DNA of 64,000 nt from Hyphomicrobiales bacterium (lineage in GTDB: Bacteria; Pseudomonadota; Alphaproteobacteria; Rhizobiales; Methyloligellaceae): assembly GCA_028280515.1 (NCBI GenBank), contig JANQLP010000107.1, positions 1-64,000 on the forward strand, in the 5' to 3' direction. The position numbers and the translations under genes were made by a program. Each line of letters starts with the position of its first letter. Position 1 is the first letter of the stretch. This document shows positions 60,921-64,000 of this stretch, in pieces. The notes beneath the pieces were generated by a model, which did no database searches, was not told the DNA's origin, and worked only from the letters and a program-made list of their open reading frames with translations.

Positions 60921-61724
60921 CTAGATGGCAAACTCCTCATGTTCATGCATGTCTTGTAGGACGTGCCGGTCCGTAAAGTCGAGATTAAGCGGCGTGACGG
61001 CAATGTACCCATCCTGAACGGCACCGACATCGGATTGGCGATCATCGCTCTCGAAACTGGGGCTAAATCCCTTCCATCGAAAGGGCGCACTATTGGGTCT
61101 AACAGCCGGATCGCGTGTGTAATGACCGTGCGCGACATTGCCGTGGTCAAGATGCGTTACCTTGATGCCTCTGGGCTTTGAGTCGTCAAGCGCGGGAAAG
61201 TTGACGTTCATCATTACCGATGGCGGCCAGTCGAACCCAACGAGCGACTTGATGACATGCGCGGCGTGCGTTTCTGCGATCTCCCATGGCGCCTTGCGTG
61301 TTGGGCGATGGTAGAGCTGGCTCATGGCAATGGCTGGCACGCCCGCTATCGTGGCTTCGAATGCGGCAGAGACAGTGCCCGAATAGCCAACCTCCTCGCC
61401 GAGGTTCGAACCGAAGTTGATGCCGGAGATGACCAAGTCGGGCGGCGAGTCGGCCATGATTTCTTTAAGGGCCAGCATCACACAGTCCGCCGGCGTGCCA
61501 TCAACGGAGAAACGGCGACTGCCATGCTGATGAATGCAAAGGGGGTGATTGAGTGTGAAGGATCGGGATGCTCCGCTGTTTTCATTGGAAGGCGCGACGA
61601 CCCAAATCTCATCTGCGAGCGTGGCCAAGACTTTCTCCGACACTGATAGACCGCGGGCACGTATGCCGTCGTCATTGGCCACCAGAACGCGGCGTAACCG
61701 CTTGTTCTTACCTATAATCGTCAT
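60921..61724 (-). CDS. surE: SurE-family 5'/3'-nucleotidase
   Basis: A 267-residue acid phosphatase of the SurE family. The metal site is VLVANDDGIRARG and SGASRSFTL; SGINFGSNLGEEVGYSGTVSAAFEA is the second conserved block. SurE hydrolyses nucleoside monophosphates and is usually found with pcm or lytic genes. Here it is the last gene after a kinase-like and an aminomutase-like gene (14 bp gap), so it may act on a special phosphorylated metabolite. ATG 61724 has GGAGA nine bases upstream. Confidence 0.88.
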   Translation of the reverse strand: MTIIGKNKRLRRVLVANDDGIRARGLSVSEKVLATLADEIWVVAPSNENSGASRSFTLNHPLCIHQHGSRRFSVDGTPADCVMLALKEIMADSPPDLVISGINFGSNLGEEVGYSGTVSAAFEATIAGVPAIAMSQLYHRPTRKAPWEIAETHAAHVIKSLVGFDWPPSVMMNVNFPALDDSKPRGIKVTHLDHGNVAHGHYTRDPAVRPNSAPFRWKGFSPSFESDDRQSDVGAVQDGYIAVTPLNLDFTDRHVLQDMHEHEEFAI

Positions 61725-61738
61725 CCCATCTGGTCTCC

Positions 61739-62701
61739 TTAGACAACCCGATACCGCGACACGAGACGGTCGACCCGCCTTAAGCACATGGTCGAATAGG
61801 CCCCGAAGTCGAAATCGATGTTCATGCTCTGCGTCTCCATCAGCATGCTCCAGGCGCCCTCGCGGATAGCCGCCATGATCATCATCGCGGTGAACCGTCG
61901 CCAGAGTGTGTCGTCCGCAGGACTGTCGTAGTAGCTGCTGAGAAACGTCCGCATCAGATCATCGCCAATGTTGGCGTTCATCATCAGACCGCCAAGATCA
62001 AAAAGATCGGCGCCGAACCCCGCGTACTCCCAGTCGACAAAGACAATTCGATCGCCTGTGTCCATGACGTTCTGGGGCATCATGTCGTTGTGCCCGAAGA
62101 CGATGTTGACGGCACCAATGACCGTCTCCAGGTCATCGGTCAGGGCGAGCAGCTCCGGGACACGCCCAAACCGTTCAGTCGGCAAGTCGTCGCTGCCTGC
62201 TACGGAGTCTTTCAAGTACCAACGGCAGTGGTGAGGTGGCCACAGGCAAAAGTCGACACCGGTTAAGTGCTTCGGAATGTCATAGTGTGCGTGACGAAGA
62301 GCCTGGGCGACGCGGTCAAGCATGCACTCGTCATCCAAGTCGATCGGTTTGAGTGATCTTCCTTCGATAAACTCGGTAACAATGATCCCCGGTTCATGAT
62401 GAAGGATCTTTGGTCCGACACCCGCGTTGCCTGCCGCTTCAATCGCGCGAACTTCATTGACCCTGTCGACGCCGGTGGCCTCATTGTCGTCGCTTACGCG
62501 CACGGCGTACTTCTTACCCTGATCGACAACCGTGAGATTGATATTGCTGGCGCCGCCTTTGAGGGGTTCGGGATCGACCTTGCCGCGCCAAAATGCCAGA
62601 GCCGCAACCTTCTCTACGGCCGATTGCATGGCCTTCGCATCGCCCGAGATACTCTCCATACTCGCGATGAAGTCGTCCTGGTCGACTTTGTTGTTTGTCA
62701 T
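61739..62701 (-). CDS. Choline/ethanolamine kinase-like phosphotransferase (APH superfamily)
   Basis: A 320-residue kinase. LKGGASNINLTVVDQGKKYAVRVSDD is the nucleotide-binding part. The catalytic loop is NIVFGHNDMMPQNVM (HxD-x4-N, with Asp following His-Asn) and the metal-binding segment is IVFVDWEYAGFGADLFDL. It probably phosphorylates a small alcohol such as choline or an amino alcohol. ATG 62701 is chosen because it leaves a normal tail and follows the upstream stop by 28 bp. Confidence 0.87.
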   Translation of the reverse strand: MTNNKVDQDDFIASMESISGDAKAMQSAVEKVAALAFWRGKVDPEPLKGGASNINLTVVDQGKKYAVRVSDDNEATGVDRVNEVRAIEAAGNAGVGPKILHHEPGIIVTEFIEGRSLKPIDLDDECMLDRVAQALRHAHYDIPKHLTGVDFCLWPPHHCRWYLKDSVAGSDDLPTERFGRVPELLALTDDLETVIGAVNIVFGHNDMMPQNVMDTGDRIVFVDWEYAGFGADLFDLGGLMMNANIGDDLMRTFLSSYYDSPADDTLWRRFTAMMIMAAIREGAWSMLMETQSMNIDFDFGAYSTMCLRRVDRLVSRYRVV

Positions 62702-62729
62702 TGCGTCACTCGCTTTGCCCGGCCTTGTC

Positions 62730-64000
62730 TCAAAGGCCGAGTTCCAGCTTGATCTCAGCGATGCTGTCATGAACGGCCTGCGCAAACTTATCCAGGTCAT
62801 CTTGTTCCATGGGTGTCGAGAGGCACGCCAGTCCCCAATTTGAGATGAGGATTCCCCGGTTCAGCAGAGCGTAGAACAGACGGTTCATGACCTGGTGATG
62901 TCGATCCGTCGTTTCCCGAAACACCGAGCGATAGTCGCTCAGAGGTTCATCCGTGAAGTTCAAGAGCATCATCGACGCCTCGCCTGTGACCTGTGCGACG
63001 ATACCCGCATCGTCGAGGGCGCGTCGCAACCTCGCACGCCCATAGTCTCCTAGGGCGTTCAAGCGTGCGACGGCGCTGGCGTCGAAGTTCTTCATGGTGA
63101 CGGCGCCCGCCACCATACTCAGTGGGTTGGCCGTAAATGTACCTGATTGAGGAACTGGCGCTCGACCTTTGGCGCTGTCGAAGACGTCCATTACCTCCGC
63201 ACGTCCGGTAACGGCACCAATAGGTAGCCCGCCGCCAATGATCTTTCCCAACGAACTGAGGTCCGGCTTGAAGCCCAACATGGTCTGGGCGCCACCGTAG
63301 TCCATACGAAACGATACGACCTCATCGCAGATCACGAGCGTGTCCGTTGCGGATCTGTAGTCGTCGAGAACCTTCAAGAATGCGGGGCTGGCGGGGAGGC
63401 CAGCGCAGCGCGAGGGAACAAGATCGATTAAGACCGCGGCGATATTGCCGTCATGTCTCTCCAGAATCTCGCGGGTTGCATCGGCATGATTGAATGGCAA
63501 AACGACGACGTCATCAAGGACGCTATCGGGCACGCCCCGACTAAAGCCGACCGACTGGTAACCAGTCCGGCCCCAGTTCTGCGGATCCGGGTCCAGGCTG
63601 ACCTCGGCGTAGTCGTAGGAGCCGTGATACACACCCTCGCACTTCGCAATCTTCGGTCGGTTCGTGTACGCCCGCGCGGCCTTGATCATCTGCATGACCG
63701 CTTCGGACCCCGTGTTCATGAATCGGATTTGCTCGAAGTTTGGTGAACGTGCACATATCGTCTCGGCGAGCTCGATCTCGGCTTCGGTCGCCATGACAGA
63801 ACAGGTCAGTTTGCCGATTTGGTCGCGAACCGCCGATACAACGGGGGCAGGAGAGTGACCAAGGATGGTGACTGTATAGTTGTTGACGAAGTCAATCCGC
63901 TCAACGCCATCCACGTCCCAGATACGGCAGCCATCGCCGTAGCTCGCATAGAGATGGTGTGGGGGAACGAACGTCTGGTTGCGCGTGTTGCCGCCCGGCA
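62730..64000 (-). CDS. Glutamate-1-semialdehyde aminomutase-like class III PLP enzyme (N-terminus cut by window edge)
   Basis: At least 422 residues. The frame continues past the first internal ATG (63914) to the window end, reading LPGGNTRNQTFVPPHHLYA, then GCRIWDVDGVERIDFVNNYT, the usual start region of the family. NTGSEAVMQMIKAARAYT binds the cofactor, VICDEVVSFRM holds the pyridine aspartate and SSLGKIIGGGLPIGAVTGR the Schiff-base lysine. True HemL is less likely than one of the catabolic or tailoring homologues, given the kinase and SurE partners downstream. The start lies beyond 64000. Confidence 0.88.
   Translation of the reverse strand, partial: PGGNTRNQTFVPPHHLYASYGDGCRIWDVDGVERIDFVNNYTVTILGHSPAPVVSAVRDQIGKLTCSVMATEAEIELAETICARSPNFEQIRFMNTGSEAVMQMIKAARAYTNRPKIAKCEGVYHGSYDYAEVSLDPDPQNWGRTGYQSVGFSRGVPDSVLDDVVVLPFNHADATREILERHDGNIAAVLIDLVPSRCAGLPASPAFLKVLDDYRSATDTLVICDEVVSFRMDYGGAQTMLGFKPDLSSLGKIIGGGLPIGAVTGRAEVMDVFDSAKGRAPVPQSGTFTANPLSMVAGAVTMKNFDASAVARLNALGDYGRARLRRALDDAGIVAQVTGEASMMLLNFTDEPLSDYRSVFRETTDRHHQVMNRLFYALLNRGILISNWGLACLSTPMEQDDLDKFAQAVHDSIAEIKLELGL

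Noticed and set aside
1..64000. CRISPR arrays, tRNA or rRNA genes, prophage or toxin-antitoxin loci
   Set aside because: Looked for regular spacer arrays, tRNA T-loop motifs and phage structural genes and found none.

Overview
The window is about 57-58% G+C and reads like an alphaproteobacterial chromosome. The case rests on the gene repertoire: many ABC uptake systems with Tat-exported binding proteins, many short-chain dehydrogenases, a dimethylformamidase, a Rieske oxygenase, and IS3 and IS66 fragments. No rRNA or tRNA gene and no CRISPR array was seen. I cannot name the genus. Apart from a partial pdxJ at the left edge and surE near the right, almost everything is accessory catabolism and transport, organised as small operons that each carry their own regulator.

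Region 1 (1-18 kb) is devoted to amide and amine nitrogen compounds. It holds a family-5 binding protein plus both subunits of an N,N-dimethylformamidase, a SelA-like PLP enzyme and an agmatinase-like ureohydrolase. It also holds a decayed Ldh-family gene, a DapA-like/RidA/LysR operon, and a binding protein followed by a trimethylamine-dehydrogenase-like flavoenzyme that keeps the covalent-FMN cysteine and the 4Fe-4S cysteines. A divergent LysR gene and an orphan Rieske oxygenase complete it. A 22-bp exact repeat lies in front of both the dimethylformamidase operon and the Rieske gene.

Region 2 (19-33 kb) is built around an Lrp/AsnC regulator. It contains an orphan binding protein, SDRs, a PPOX-like flavin protein, a cupin, a complete branched-chain-type ABC system (LivFGHM plus binding protein), an amidase and a quinone-oxidoreductase-like protein. 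A palindrome of consensus TTGCGATWTTCGCAA sits in three of its intergenic promoter regions, with a degenerate form in a fourth.

Region 3 (33.8-39.4 kb) has an amidase with a tiny AtzG-like partner and a hydrolase on the minus strand, divergent from a CMD-like gene and three SDRs in a row.

Region 4 (39.8-55.4 kb) is built around a TetR regulator. It contains a PotABCD-type transporter, an SDR, another orphan binding protein, an SDR pseudogene, an MmgE/PrpD protein, a beta-keto acid cleavage enzyme, a second PPOX paralogue, an iron-sulphur flavin reductase and a class III aminotransferase. The same operator (AGTAT-N4-ATACT core) lies over predicted -10 elements at several of its promoters.

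A pair of about 238-bp direct repeats at 18.84-19.08 kb and 55.63-55.86 kb, each ending in CATAATGCAGATTATG, brackets regions 2-4 as one 36.8-kb block.

Region 5 (56-64 kb) has a DeoR regulator, a VOC protein and a fused E1 alpha/beta thiamine dehydrogenase, divergent from an SDR. It ends with an aminomutase-like/kinase-like/SurE operon cut by the right edge.
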